Assembly: GCF_001417965.1 (NCBI RefSeq)
Contig: NW_018385745.1
Span: forward strand, 189,862-253,861
DNA from: Exaiptasia diaphana
Taxonomy: Eukaryota; Cnidaria; Anthozoa; Actiniaria; Aiptasiidae
Direction of reading: 5' to 3'
DNA: 64,000 nt
Under the pieces are notes generated by a model that saw nothing but the letters and a program-made list of their open reading frames with translations, did no database searches and was not told the DNA's origin. This document shows, piece by piece, positions 1 to 14,800 of the stretch. Numbering within the stretch: the stretch's first letter is position 1; every line of letters begins with the position of its first letter. Both the position numbers and the translations under genes were made by a program.

Positions 1-847
1 GAGAATTTTGGTTTGAAGTTAAGGATTTACTTCCTTGAAGAAAGACTAAAGCACAGTGATACTCCAGAGGACACCTTCAAACTTGTAAGCATCATATTAA
101 CAGGAATAATGTATATATTATTATTATATTCTATGCAAGATTACTGATAATCAATGAATTGATGAATGTTGTACATTTTGTTCTCTTTATCCTATTATTA
201 CCATAAAAAATATAAAAGGTTTGTGAAGGATTAGGTTCTAAACGTGATTTATTGTTAGTACAGTATTCTTGGTCTTAACTTTGTTATCAAACCAGTTCCT
301 TTTAAATAGTTCTGTACATCTGATGTGTCTGCATAAAGGCTGATTTACACGGTACGATTTGTCGCGCGTGACTTGTAGTATACGATTTTCCTACTACAAG
401 TCGTAGGATTTTAAGCAGTGGTTCAAAATCCTACTACAAGTCGNAGGTTGCGTACGACTNTTGTANNCAAGTCGTAGGGGCATTTACACTGCGTGATTCA
501 AGTCGTATACTACAAGTCGCACGAGACAATCGTGCCGTGTAAATCAGCCTTAAGTACTACACTACTAACTTGCAGACCAGACTATGTACATGCAGATATT
601 ATTTTGACATTTTTTAAACACGTTTATTATGGCTTCATTTAATAGATTACATAGATTATTTTGTAATAATTAATTAAAGTTTATATCTAAAGGGCAGTAT
701 AGTAGAATATCTTTAACTAAACAACTACAATAGTAGAGATAATATTGACATGTTTGTGGTGTATTTGTAGAATATAGAGCTGAAAGTTACAGTGGAAGAA
801 CTGAAGAAAGAACTGGTTGAAAAGCAACAACTGCTTATTAAAGCCTC
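1..847 (+). CDS. CDK5RAP2: Exons 1-2: CM1 domain of the centrosomin homolog
   Basis: Exon 1 is 1-84 (phase 0, donor gtaagc), exon 2 is 771-847 (acceptor tttgtag, donor gtgagt). Together they read ENFGLKLRIYFLEERL...DTFKL then NIELKVTVEELKKELVEKQQ and LLIKAS. This matches the centrosomin motif 1 signature (ENFNLKLRIYFLEER in vertebrates), which binds the gamma-tubulin ring complex. The exon at base 1 is cut by the window edge. This is the strongest single identification in the window. Confidence 0.9.
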
Positions 848-3800
848 GTGAGTTATATGACTGTACATCTCTGCATTCGTTACTTAAGGAATAAAAGACG
901 AAATTCCATGTTTGATACTCTGATCAAAACACGCGGGATGTAGGGAGAGCACTCGAAAAGCTGGAAACCACTCCGCGTATTTCTAAAATTAAAAGAATAC
1001 GAAAATTGTAAAGAATTCTGACTTTTGATACGATATGAAANGATNAATTCTCCTTACATTGCAGTTGTCTGCAGCTTCTGTAGCTTCTAAAACGTTTGAT
1101 AGCTCTTCTTCTAGGATATCATCCCAGAGGACATCATAAATAGGCATTTNTTCNNTNATTGTTNTTGAAAATGAATGATAACAACAACAAATGCAAACGG
1201 CGGGAAAAAAGAAATTTTTGACGTGCGCGAGCGTGTTTTGATACTGTAATCANACATGGTTTTCGACCAATCACAGCGCGCGTAATATCCTAAATATTTT
1301 AGAAAATGTATTCATGGTGACAGAACCACAATCAGCCTGTTTGATATGTGTTCCAGATCATGTCAATCTGGGATTGCTTTGGTTTATAATTTTTTATTTT
1401 CTGAATAGACATTTTTATTAATCAATTCAATAGTTGAAAATTCTGAGGGAAAAGGTGAAAGAATGATCACTGAATGCTTACAGTGTAATTGTGTATTTTC
1501 AGGGATGCTGTTGAGATGATTGCAAACCACAGTGATGCACAAATAAAACAATTGAATGATGATCACTTAGGTGAACTACGGGAACTCGCAGAAAAATATG
1601 AAGGTCAAATTAACAGCATTGAGAAGGTACAACAACTTGCAATTATAAGGACTTGGAAAATATTTGATAATAGACAGCTTCTAAATTTCAGTTGTTTTTA
1701 GTAATGGTTATGATGATTATTAAAGCAGTATTGAATATTGAATGTTTACATGTAAATCTTTGGATTCAATAGGAACTTGTTGCAACTAAGCATGACCTTG
1801 AGGATGTTGCTGAAAGACTGGTAAGAGCATTAATTTGTTAAACTAAACTCCATTTTTTCCAAATTCTACGTTAATCTTTCCTAGTAGTGACTTAATTGTC
1901 CCAAAAATGTTTTTGTATTTGATAAATTCTGAATTTTTATTGTTATTTTTGGCCAGTCAGCAGTGATAGGGTCTCATGATGTTGAGAAACAATGGACAAA
2001 CATTAGATAAGTCTTCCAACAATAAAACAAAACACAGCCTAACAATAGAGCTGCTGTAATTAAGCAGCAGTCAAAAAGCAGTTGGTGGTATGATGTCTAC
2101 AAAGTAGGTTCCAATCATACATGTATGCTCAATTCAGGCATTTATAATTTATCGAACATTCCATAACTTTAAAATTTCATAAAAAAGATCTACATATGAA
2201 ACCACCAAAATTGTTTTATCTCTTTATAGTGGTTTTCCTCAACTAAAATGATTGTTGTGTGATAGATTATGACACACTTTTTCAATTTGTGTCTTGAAGA
2301 TAAATTAGTGCAAAGCTACATCCATTATTTCTCTTTATAAAATAACTTTCATATTACGCGCGCTCTGATTGGCCAAAAAGCTGTGTTTGATGAGAGCATA
2401 ATACACGCTCCCATCATTTTTTTTCTCGGCTTTTTTTGCTCATGAATATTTGAGCGCTTGTTATTTTATAAAACGCTTCTCTCGTGTTCTCCCCACATCC
2501 CGCGTGTTTTTATCAGAGTATAATACACGGAAAACTGTTTTTATTCCTTAAGTAAACTCTGCAATACACTTTTTTTGTCGGGAAACTGCTGTGGGGATGT
2601 TGTATCACATGATCTCTGTGTATATATGATTTATTTTACATGATGCATAATTTGAATGTTTTAGACTGAGGCTGTGACTATGAACCAACAATTAAATGAA
2701 AAACTACATCAAAATACCCAAGCATACAATGAGGACAGGAAACAGGTACTAAATACAATCACCTGCTGGGTAAAACTATGGATAAATTATACATTATCCA
2801 AGTAAATCAATTGCTATAATTTACTTGTTGATGTACTAGAATATTGTGAATATAGCTGAGTATGATTACACTGGAAATAGGGACATAACCTTGTTTTGAA
2901 AGGCCAATTGACTGCGCCTATCTAGTCTTAAAATTCCAGAAGTAATCTGTGCGACACTGCAAGTAACTGAAGGATGCTTAGAAGGGAAAGACATACAGTA
3001 TTATCATACCTTCCATTTATTTTGATTTTTTAGGAAACTGAAAACCTTAATGTGAAAGACAAGTAAGTAATTGATTAAGATTGTATGCTGTAGTGTTGGT
3101 TGCGATAGTGATGGTAGTAGTCATGATAGCAGTCATGGTATTGATAGAATGCTAATGACAATCTCTTGCTCTATGCTTGTTTACCGGCCAAATATTTACA
3201 TTGATTGCATATCTGACAGAATGATTGATGAACTGAATGATGCTTTGGAAAATCAACGGAAAGCAAACAAGGTTGGTCTAGCTCCATGCATACATGTAGT
3301 TATGGCTTGAGTTTTTAATCATCAAGCTGAGACTATTTGACTCAGTCATATAGAAATATTGTCGTGATGAAAACATAGCCTCAGCCCTGAAATTAGCACA
3401 AAGGACTTGGGGATAAAGAAGCACATCTTTCTTTTTTGCAGGAACTTGAAAACAAGACCTGTATACTTGAAGAAGAAAAGAAGGTACCTATCTTCTTGTT
3501 TTGTTGATGACAATGTATTCATAACTAATAATACAATGCAAATATGAGGGAGAAGGCTTTAAACCAGTTTGATGAAGTTCAGAGTTTAGCAAAACCATTA
3601 AATGGTGGTTAGCATTTTGCCATTGGATTTCACACACTGATATTGTTCTCTATTTGATATTGATGAAGCTACATGTGAAATAAGTCTAATGAAACTCTAT
3701 GAGAGCTGCTGGTCAGGTTTTCTGGTATTGTTTCCATGATGCCACATTGGCCGTGGCTATACTATAAACAGATGTCATTCACATGATTTGCTAGACAACT

Positions 3801-6800
3801 GCTTATAAACTATAGTGAATTTTACATATTGTACAATGTTTTAGAAAGCACAAGACACTTTAAGAAAACTTGTTGAAGGAGAGAAAAAACTAAAGAATCT
3901 TGCAGAAGAACTGAACAAAAGGAACACATCATTTGAGGTAGAAAATAATATGGATGGTTATGGAAGTGAAAATGTTGACTTAGGTGTATACATGTACAGT
4001 TTCTTGAAGAAAATGGTAGATTGAGTGTGGCTGAGATATCAGTTGTTTATTAAAATTATTTAACGTCCTATTGCAATGTCTTTATTAATTGGCTGCAATT
4101 ACATATTGTATTGTTTTACGATTTATAGTTAACAATTTCACCTGCAGAATAAGCCCATTAAAATACCTTAATTTCATTGATAGGAATTGAAAGAAAAGAC
4201 AAAGAAACTAGAAAAGATTAACAGAGTAAGTGATGAAATAGAAAACTCAAGATTAAATCTGTACAGTTCAAGTAATGTACATGTACTGCATGTATTGTAA
4301 ATAGTTTGCTCTCTTAAAACGTCTTTTAATTTCTGTCAGAGAGTTTCTACTATTTTACATTATAGTACATGTACATTTGTATATTTGATAATTAATTCAC
4401 TTTATGATCCATATTATTAGGATTTAGTGTATTATATTGTGTAATTTGAAATCAACTTGACATCATGATAGGAACTGAAAAACCAGCTTCATGAGTCAGA
4501 AAGACAACAGTTGAGTTCAAGGAATTCCGTTGATAATGAAGAACAGGTGTGTGTTGCTAATGATGTTGAATAAGTCATTATTTTGGTTAATTATTATATA
4601 TTAGTCATCTTGTATTAGTGAGAAGTACATTTGTCAGTCAAGCATTATGCATGTGAAATATAAGTATGCCTTTACAGTGAAGTATCATATGATGACAGTA
4701 CGTGAATGTGCAAGTCTTCTTTTACAACTAAAGACAAGACAGTCTAGTATTTATCATTGATGATCATTGTATCATTTGTGGAATAAGATAACTTTTAAGA
4801 CCAAAAAATTAGGTGGAATAACTAACTGACGTTTCGGACCTTATCCTAATTTGTCAAAGTAATTATAATAGTTCAGCTAATTTCCATCATTTTGTTTATC
4901 ATTGTATGCTTACTGATTGTCTTGTTTTGATGCAAAGTTGTGGTTTTAAGATGGTAAACAGAACGTTTTAGGAGACTGCTTGGTTGTATTAGTGCAATAT
5001 CTGCATCTCTTGTTTTAACTAAACAGTCCTGAAATGGTTGTACTTTTCAATGCTGTTGGTGGATTTTTATTATCAGGACAGATCCACAAAAAAATATATA
5101 AAATTGACCCCATAAGATTGATTTCACATCCTTTTGCCTACTAGTTTAACACTAAAAATTATTGAGATGATGCTCAAATGTACAATGAATGTACATCATG
5201 GACTGTAATAAAATCTCCTTTACTTACCAGCAAAAATTCAAGACCAAAATTGGTGATTTAGAAAAGAGTCTTGCAGCAGCTCGTGAATCTGCTCACACTG
5301 CCAACATGAAGTGGTATCAGGTCAGTGATATTTTGCATTTTACTTATCAATGGCCAAGTAAGAAACCCATTGTGCGCTATCATATGCCACCCTTACTTAA
5401 TTTTTAGAAGGCCAAATACATGTAACTGTCAAAATGTTCCTGTCTGAAACACAATATCTATCTAGTATATACCAGAGAAAGAAGAACATGTATAATGGAG
5501 TACTGTATAATGACATTTCAAACAATTTACTGCCCTTTTCGCTAAATATTTCATATATTATACTTCTTTAAATGAACTTGTCACGAGTTATCATGAACTA
5601 ATTAATTGCAAAGATATGTGACAACTTAACATTACTACCAATCAAATCAATCACTTATGACAAGTCTACAACAACAATATCTATGACATCATTATATTTA
5701 TTTGTTTCGAACAAAGACATTTGAAGAACACTCAGAAATTGTGAGATCAAGAGATGGTACCATTGCATCACTTCAGAACAGCCTTGCTGCCAAGGATAAA
5801 GAGATTGAGGTATGATTAGCAATGCAATCTTAAAAGCACAAATGAATAGAATAAAACTTTAAGAATGTGTACATAACAAAACATATTGTATAGTTTGTGA
5901 GGTTAAAACTATTTTTCGTATATTTGACAGTTTCACTGTACTTGTAGTGATGCAAAATATATATTATTGTTCTGTAGAAACTGGTACAATCAGTATCATC
6001 AATGGACATTGAGCTTCAAAGACTCACTGGAGACAAACAAGGCTTGCAGATCAAGATAGATGAGATTCTCAAAGAGAAAGACAAAGAAATCACTGTAAGC
6101 GATATAATCTAATGCCATTCTCACACTCGTAGGGAAAGAACATCAACAACAAAAGAAATCGTTTGCCCCTAGTAAATGTTTTATTTGCTTTTGTTCTATT
6201 TATATGCAAATTTTCTGTTAAAATGTAAAAAGTGTGGGTGGGATTGTGATTTATAAAAAATTAAATTCATAACCATTTCAAAAAACCTGTGTTTTTCATG
6301 TAATTATAGTAAACGTATTAATTGACACCTACATTGTATTTACAATGCAAGCTGTTATACAACTATACTATTTATTTCATTAGTTAGTACATGTAATGTT
6401 ATCATGTTTGATATTTGTGCAGGGACTTGCAAAGCAACTCAAGGAACTATCAAATCAATGTACTAATAAAACAATTGAATTAGAAGAAAATTACAGAGTA
6501 AGTTAACTTTATTTATTAATTTTCATACAAGATTAATTTAGAAAATCAAATGTTTTTTATAATGATTCTTTAGATCAGCAAGATTAACTAACCTCTCTTA
6601 TTACTGATCTGTACTTACCTAGTAATGACCAGTTTTTATGCTTGATTTATTAATATTATCATATACAATGTTGGAATAGAAAGTTGTTAATGACGCCCAG
6701 GAACAAGTTGGTATCAAAGACAGAATCATTGAGAAATTGACTTCAAGTAACAGTGAAAAGGATAAAATCATTGAGGTAAATTGTGAATACATTATTAAAC

Positions 6801-8780
6801 AATCCTAAATGAAGCAGACACAATATGTACAATAATGCAAAAACAAACAGAAAAAAAAGCTCACAAAATTCCTGTCAAGTGAAAAGAAATGTTAGTGAGC
6901 ACAGACCAATTAATCTCATTTTGTATCTCATTTGCTCATTAAATCCATATTGTTCATATTTGTGACATGAAACCTTGCAGTAATTCTAATTTTAACTTGT
7001 TCTTTCATTACTGGAGGTAGTTTTGACATTGAAGCTTGTTTTAAGTGATCAGCTCAGGGGTGGATCCAGGGGAGGTGCTTTGGGTGAAGACGCACCCCCC
7101 CTTTATACTTGTGTTGTACTTTTATCAAGAAAACGCTAGTACCATACACAACATGTGTCTGCTATTATGCAGCTTAACAATCTATTTGAGTAGTGTAGTC
7201 AAAGATGCTGTTGCAATAAAAGTCAATTTCCTTTTAGTCAAATTGTTTGTCTTGCTCTAGACAATGCCCAGCTAACAAAAATAATCAGTTGCACCTGCTA
7301 TACTTAGTTTTTAGGTATATATTATTACTGACAAAAGCACCTCCCCTTATAAAATGCTGGATCCGCCCCTGCAGCTGTTGAATGATTGAGTTCATTATGG
7401 ATTGAAATTGTTTGAACTTTGTTTTGGACATCATAACCATTTTACTCAATAGTGTGTGGTGGAAACACACTGTCTTGACAATTTTGATGTTTGGGAATCT
7501 TTTTTAGGATATCATAGAAGCTCTGAAAGTTTTATCATGTGAAGGAAGTATTGTTGAGGTAAAGATGATACTGTACTGTTATTTAGTACTTCTTTATCAA
7601 AATCATTTCAAGAAATTTCACTTGTTTTTATACTTGATTACAGTGAATTACCTATAATAATAATAGTCCGTGCAACTACTTATTCCTCATTGCTTTGTTA
7701 CAACTGTTGTCATTAAGGGACGTGGTTCACCAGCAACACAGTCAAGCTTTTGTTGATGTTTGAAAATAAAAATACATCGTAATATAAGCAAAAACATACT
7801 CTTTATTATCTCTTTTATACTATCCTGTAAGATAATCATTCAACCTTAAAACCAATTGATGGGAAGAAACAGATTGTGAATGGATATTTGAAGTCACCTC
7901 ATTTTCCATATACATGTACTGCATTATTTATGAAAAATCTAAAACACGACTGCATTGAGTGCTTGTGGACCATGCCCCTTTATTACATGTAAATTGTTAT
8001 AGTTTAACTGGATAAAGTAATAGACAGTGTTGTGTGTAGGATACAAGTGATATCAAGGACACCTTATTAAAGAAACTACAGAACCACATCAAGCAAAAAG
8101 AAAGAGCTGTACAGGTAACACTACACAGTGCCTGGCTCTTGTTTGCTTGTTATGACCAGGAAATAATCTAGGAATATTTACATTATGACAATGATCTGAT
8201 AGCAAACTGAATAGCAAAGGATGCTTAAGCCTATGAGCAAGAGATTTGTCCTAATACGACTTTAACTTCCATTTTCTCGTTTTCCTACTAGTCAGTTTTC
8301 ATGTAAATTATAGAATGATGTACTACATTGTTATTAAGTTTTGTTAAACAAGTTAGGACAACAAGAGATTTCGACGCCATCGCGCATCATTTTCAAGAAT
8401 AATTTATAAAAACTGTAGTGATCGACCTAATAAATTATTCTTGAAAATGACGCGCAGTGGCGTCGAAACATCGAAATCTCTTGTTGTCCTAACTTGTTTA
8501 ACAAAACTTATTAAGCACAAACAACTAATTTGTACATTGTTATTGATGATATTATTCTCAACCCACGTTTTTTAAGGTGGCTCTAGATGAGAAGTTCAGT
8601 GCTCTTGAAGAGAAAGACAATGAAATGCAACAGCTACGGCAGGCTATAAGAGAGAGGGATAGACTGATTGAAAAAATTAACTCAGCTGTTGTTGATGCTG
8701 AACAACAGGCAAAGGTATGGCAGACATTAACAGATATTACCAATAGTAACACCACGATGACCACGACGACGACGACCACC

Positions 8781-8812
<32 letters not shown>

Positions 8813-11800
8813 CAACAACAACAAACAGCACTAACAGCAAATACAGCATTCATACAATGCATATGGTATTGATCAACACCAATTAAACATCATATTGTAA
8901 TTACAATGTAGACTTGTAGAAAGAATACCAATCAAATATTAATCAGTCAATTTAACATCTACATACTAGATACAAAAAAAAAATGTGAAAACCAAACATA
9001 CCAGGACTGTATCATAAAACATTGATTGATTTCCAGGTTTATGAACAAACAATTCAAGAGAAGGAAGCTGTTATTCAGCAACTAAAGCGAATCAATCAAG
9101 ATCAGGAGATTTCTCATAAGGTACAGTGTGTACATGTACTGTATATGCAACCAACTTGTTAGGTCAAGAATAGAAATAGCATCCTGTATGACATGGATAC
9201 CTCAAGTCCTTGAATGCCTGCTTGATGTTTACATTTCATTGAATATTATCCACTAGAAACCTAATCTAGAAAATAATCTAATCTGAACGATTAATGTATA
9301 CGTCAATGATCCTTGAAACCAATCTGAATAAAGAAGCTGACATTCTCAGGAAAGAAAAACAAACAGTCCGTATTCACACTAAATTATCGCTTAATTGTTT
9401 CAGGATGCTCTTAACTCAGCAGCAGCCATACAAAAGGAGAATGACACCATGTTCCAAAAAGTTAAGAGCTGTGTGGAAACAACGGATAAAGAGCTTGTGG
9501 TAAGAATTTGTTGAAGATGGTATTGAAATATATATCTTAAATTCTGTACTTCTGAAGATTCACAAGTCCTTGCTGTGGACCATATTCATTTGTTATAAGT
9601 TAACTTTACAACAGCTTTGTAAATAAAGGTTATATGACGAGGTATTGTCTTATTTCAGGAGCTAAAAAAGTTTGTCCAAGATGTCACTAAGAACTCTTCA
9701 ATGGTATGTTTTACCAGGTCTACTAGCATTATTTTGATGTCACTTCAAAGTCCTACTTGGAAATCAAAACTGTACCAATGAGAGACTAGTGTTCACCCTT
9801 ACTTCCCAGTTGCAATGTCAAAATGATTTGAGAACTTGAAGATCAGTAATTAAAAACAAAAATTACAATAGATTAAATATGTTTTTCATGATAAGTGTCA
9901 GTTTAAGATGCATGTGTATGTTTGTTTAGTCTTCTCGCAGCCGTTCTTAGTGGCGGGCTCATGCTTTTACAAGTTCTTGTTTAATTACCAATTCAAGACA
10001 ATTGGGAGTACTCTCTTGATAATAAGTAGCTTGTGTACATCAAGGTTATTGTCATTGCTTATAATGCTGATATTGTTTATTAACAGTCTGATAATAGCCT
10101 CAAGTTTCAAGATCTAACAGAGGAATTAAAAGAGAAAAATAGCCTTCTGGAGGTAAAGATAGAATTATTATTTATTGTTTTTAATATATCTGTCCATTAC
10201 TCATGAAAGATTAATATTACAAACTCATACACATTAAATTCATCAGCGCCTTCTTCAAGAGAGAACCCGTATGATGGCTGCCAATGAGTCCAACTCACAG
10301 CGTTTGATGGCAGCTTTGAGAGAAAAAGACATCTTGTTGAAGGTATGAGTGAAGATATTCATGAGGAGGAGGAGGGCTGGTAACCAAGAAAAATCATCAT
10401 CCTTTATTTATGACATTGACAGGAGTTTTAATCTTACGTCTTATTAATGCAAAATGCAATTTATTGGATGTGTTGTAGCCAGTGTCTGTTGTATAAACGT
10501 TAGCTAACTAGTGGATTTCTGATATAAATTTCTGTTTGTTTTCAGGATGCTTCTGAAGTGATGAGTCGTGTACAAACAGAGAAGAACTCAACCATTCAAA
10601 ACCTACAAAGATTACTGAATAATAAAGAGCATGAACTGCAGGTAATTTAAATATAACACAGTAATTACATCTAAAAAAACGCTGTAGTTATCAGCAATAA
10701 GAGGACAAAACTGAAAAAGAACGATAAGCTGATAAGTTACCCTATCAGAATCCCTTGCACCACAAGGTAGTTGTGAGCATGCAAAGAAAGTAAACACTTA
10801 AGGCAACTATTATAATAATCAGTCCTCCAAGCTCACGATTCAGTCAAATTATGTATTAACAAAAATAATATCTTATCAAATGAGTTGTCTATAGTCCCCT
10901 CACAGCCACTTAGTGGCAGGCTGAGTAAGAACGGCTGTGAGGAGACTAGGCTGTCTACAGTACAGCCTTCATGAGTGTGTGAATTTTTAGTTATCCAGAG
11001 TTGTTGATTTAGTCTTCAGAAAACAACAAAGCTTGGGTGAATCAAGAACAAGAACGGTTAATCAAGAAGCTAAGAGCAGCTCTTAAAGAGAAAGACAAAG
11101 TGATAGAGGTTGGTGGTTAAGATACACAGTAAATCCCATTAACAATGTACAGTAAAAGATGCGTTATAATGTAAAAAAACTTTGTTTTCTTATATTTATG
11201 TCTTTACAACTGAACAATGTTAATGCAATACTCCAGTTTCGAATTCATAGCGAATAACCGCTGCTTTATTTGACAACAGATTCTCTTGCGCAAAGACCTT
11301 ACAAACACAAAAGAGAGCACGAGAAAATGTCGTTATTACAATAGACTTGAAAATTTGCATTTCCCCGAGTTGAGATTATCCCTGTATTCCCATAAGACCT
11401 AAGGTATGAGCAGGGTTAGCCTCAACTCGGGGAAAATGTAGATTCTTAGCGCTATTGTATTAACAACATTTTCTTGTGCTTTCTTTTGTCTTTGGTAAGT
11501 TCTTTGTGTAATAGAATATGCTGTCAAGTAAAACAGCGGTTAGTCGCTTTGAATTCGATAATGGAGTATTGAAACCTCTCCTGTCCTCGCCTCTCACTAA
11601 TGCAAAACTTGGTCTTTATCAGCAATTGGTCGAAGGAAATAAAGACAAAGATCAGCTCCTTATGGACCTACAGGTGTGTGAACGACAACAGCTTAGCCTG
11701 TCAATATTGTATTTACTCACATTATATATAATTATTAATAGTGTATGTTCATCTTGTTTAGGAATCTCTGAGGACACCAAAAAAGCAGAGGAATCTAACA

Positions 11801-14800
11801 GAAGTGGTAAATACATGATTGTAATTTATTATATAGTTTTATTGGGTTCTGTAGCTTTGTGTGAGGCCTGTGTTCCTTTGCACAATGTCATGTACATGTA
11901 AAATGCATGTAATATTTCTTTTGATTTACCAAACATCTATTTGATGTACAATAGCTACGTACAAGAGTGCTTCCAAAGGTTTTGAAAAAAAAAGACATTT
12001 CTGGTTTCCAGTTTTCTAGTGTAGTTTCCAATTATCCTTAGACTTTGGAAATATCAAAGTCAATGTTTTCAGAGTCAAGATGTGAGTTGGCTACTCTACT
12101 CAGGAATAATTAATGAGTTGGAAATGATGTCTAACAATTTTTTTTAAGGCTGTACTACAGCAAACTGTGCAAGAACTTGAGGCAGCATTAAGGAGTAAGA
12201 AAGGTGAGTATAACACACAGTTTTATACATTGTTGGTGGTATCAAGGGATGAATATGGGGATTTCACATAACACATAATTGTATGATTGAGCTACTGTAG
12301 TAAGTAGCATCATGGTAATCTCTGAATTGGTTTTAATCCAATTTTTTAAGACATTTAAAATTTCCCTTAGCAAAAAGGTTGCATGCAGTATATATAGCAT
12401 GATGGGCATTATTTTGTTGAAGTAAATTGTGATCTAAGTATTATACACTGTATAAAGCAAAAAAATACAAAGCACATGAAGACCTTTTCAGTAAACAATG
12501 CCTTCACATTGCTCAAAGTTGACAGGAGCTTTCTTTTTAGCTGCAATAAAAAAGCTACAGGAAGAATACAAAGGAAAACTGAAAAGCTCTGAGGAAGAGT
12601 TGCAGGTGACGAACTGAACTGTGTTTTTTATTCTTCTGATATTATGTTTCTCTAATGGTTGACACTTGCTGGGTGGAGATGGGATGATATTATTTATAAT
12701 ACCATGATCACCTCGGATTCTTTTGTCTTCCGAGGGATGTTTACAAGCGAACATCCCTCCCTCATGAATAGCATGAGGGACAATTACTAGTAATCGTCCC
12801 TCATGCATAATAACATGAGGGACGATTACCAGTAATCGTCCCTCATGCATAATAACATGAGGGACGATTAGACTAATCGTCCCTCATGTTATTCATGAGG
12901 AACGGAAGGCAAAGGAAACCTTTGCTTCCCAGCAGGGACAAATGAATGTCCCTACAGCTGTCTTCTTTTTACCTCTGCTATGAACGGTCTGGTTATCGTC
13001 TCATTCACACTGAAATGTGGGATAATTTTTGGGAAAAATTGACCGAGTAGCTCTGGTTCCGAGTATCTACTTCGTACCGCTGAGCATGTGCACTTGACGA
13101 ATTTCAATGTTTGATAATAGTTGATAAGCTTCTTGGCATTATACTTGCAAATATAAAAACAACTTTTCGCGGTTGAAGTTAAGGTTCGTTAACTTCAGCA
13201 TTGAATAGAACTGAAAAGCAATTTCAAACAAAGTTCGTTGTGGGAAATCAGTAACAATGGTCGGATTATCAATATCATTTTGTACTGTTGCTCGGCGAGT
13301 GATACTCTTAGAACAGTGCGTATCCTTTCTTTTCATGTCATATTCCAATTCATGCATGAATTGTTTGTTGCAATGTTTATATTACTTCTGATTGAAAACA
13401 TTGGAGCATACAAAAAAACAAGAATTCAAATTCGCTCAAGTTCAACTTCAATTTTTTCCTCGGAAATCATGGTATTACAAAGTAATAGCATGGCTTCCTC
13501 GGGAGATTAGGGATTAAATGTCCCTCAGAGCCATGCTATTACTTATAATAAAGAAATAGGGTGGCATGGGTGGCCAAGTAGTTAAGCTACTGGCCTCTCA
13601 CGGTGGTCTGGGTTCGATTCCCGGGCACGGAACATATGTGAGTTTGAGTTTGTTTGATGTGTTGTTCTCTCCCTTGCCACAAGGGTTTTTCTCNGGGTCC
13701 TCCGGTTTTCCTCCCTCAGCAAAAATCAACATGTGAGGAGTGTTTTGTGCTAAAAAAATACTTAAATTAGAGGTAGTGAGTGTGAGAGTACAGGGTCCGC
13801 AGTAATTGGCTGACGGTGTTGCGGTGTCCCTGCCCATACTAGGGGGCAAAGGAAGAAGAACAAGAGAGATTAGCATGGATAACTGTTACACCTATAACTT
13901 GTACCATTTGATTGGCAGAAAGCAAAAAGGTTTCATCCCATAATATTTGTTTCTGCAGAATGTTGACAGTGCAAATCAGTTAAAGATCCAAAATCTTCAA
14001 CAAGAGCTGAAAGCTAAGGAAACAATGCTGCAACAATCAAAGTAAGTTGTTAAACGTGAACTAGATGTACTTGAGCTCTTCAAATGTTGGTATTGGAACG
14101 TCTCGCATATGGAAGACATATTTTCTGAATCAACATACTATGAATGATAACTACTTATGTTGTCTTTCTTGAGACTTCCTCTAAGTTCAGTCATCAGGAA
14201 ATTGCTTCTCTTTTTATTGCAAACTTCCAGTTCAGAGAGGGTACTACCAGTGCAAACTAGATCATTGAAGCTGTATTGCTCCAATGAGGCTGTATTGATT
14301 ATATTTGTTGTGCTAATTGTCTTTGAACCACCTGTCTACCATATACTGATATGTATTTAACAGAGTTGCGCTATTTATGGCCCTTACATCATTATCAGTA
14401 TCTCCAGAAACTATACTTAGACTAGAGAATTATTATTTTTCATTTTAGAGAGACAATAGAAAATCTTCACAGCAAGCTCAAAACAATGCCAATTATAGAG
14501 GTAAATATGCACAAATNAGACTTTATTTTATAAACTATGACAATAGATCAAAATCAACATTACAACAAATCACTTCGCTAGGATGGGCAGTACTTGATGA
14601 ATTGCTTGTGATCTCTTGATTGTTGATAGAATATATTACATTTGTTGGAAATAGTGATAACTTTATAGGTCAGACATTGTTGCTTGTTGTATATATAACT
14701 TTCTAATGAGGATATAATATTACAATGTTTGAAAGGATCTCAAGCAAAAGTTTGGTGAACAAAATCAAGTAAGAAGTAAACTTTATATTCCTATATTCTA

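Noticed and set aside
8558-8834. Open frames on both strands with poly-Thr/Asn and poly-Leu/Val
   Set aside because: They are translations of the compound triplet microsatellite fused to a real exon (8577-8714); only the exon part on + is coding.
11518-11901. A 127-codon plus-strand frame as a separate gene
   Set aside because: It fuses MITE sequence, exon 11623-11673, an intron and exon 11762-11806; only the two exon parts belong to the centrosomin homolog.
12488-12850. A 120-codon minus-strand frame with the repeated phrase MHEGRLLVIVPHVI
   Set aside because: The repeat is the 42-bp palindromic array read in frame; no gene evidence.
13559-13633. Possible tRNA gene
   Set aside because: Pol III A and B boxes are present but the cloverleaf stems are not kept and a SINE body follows.
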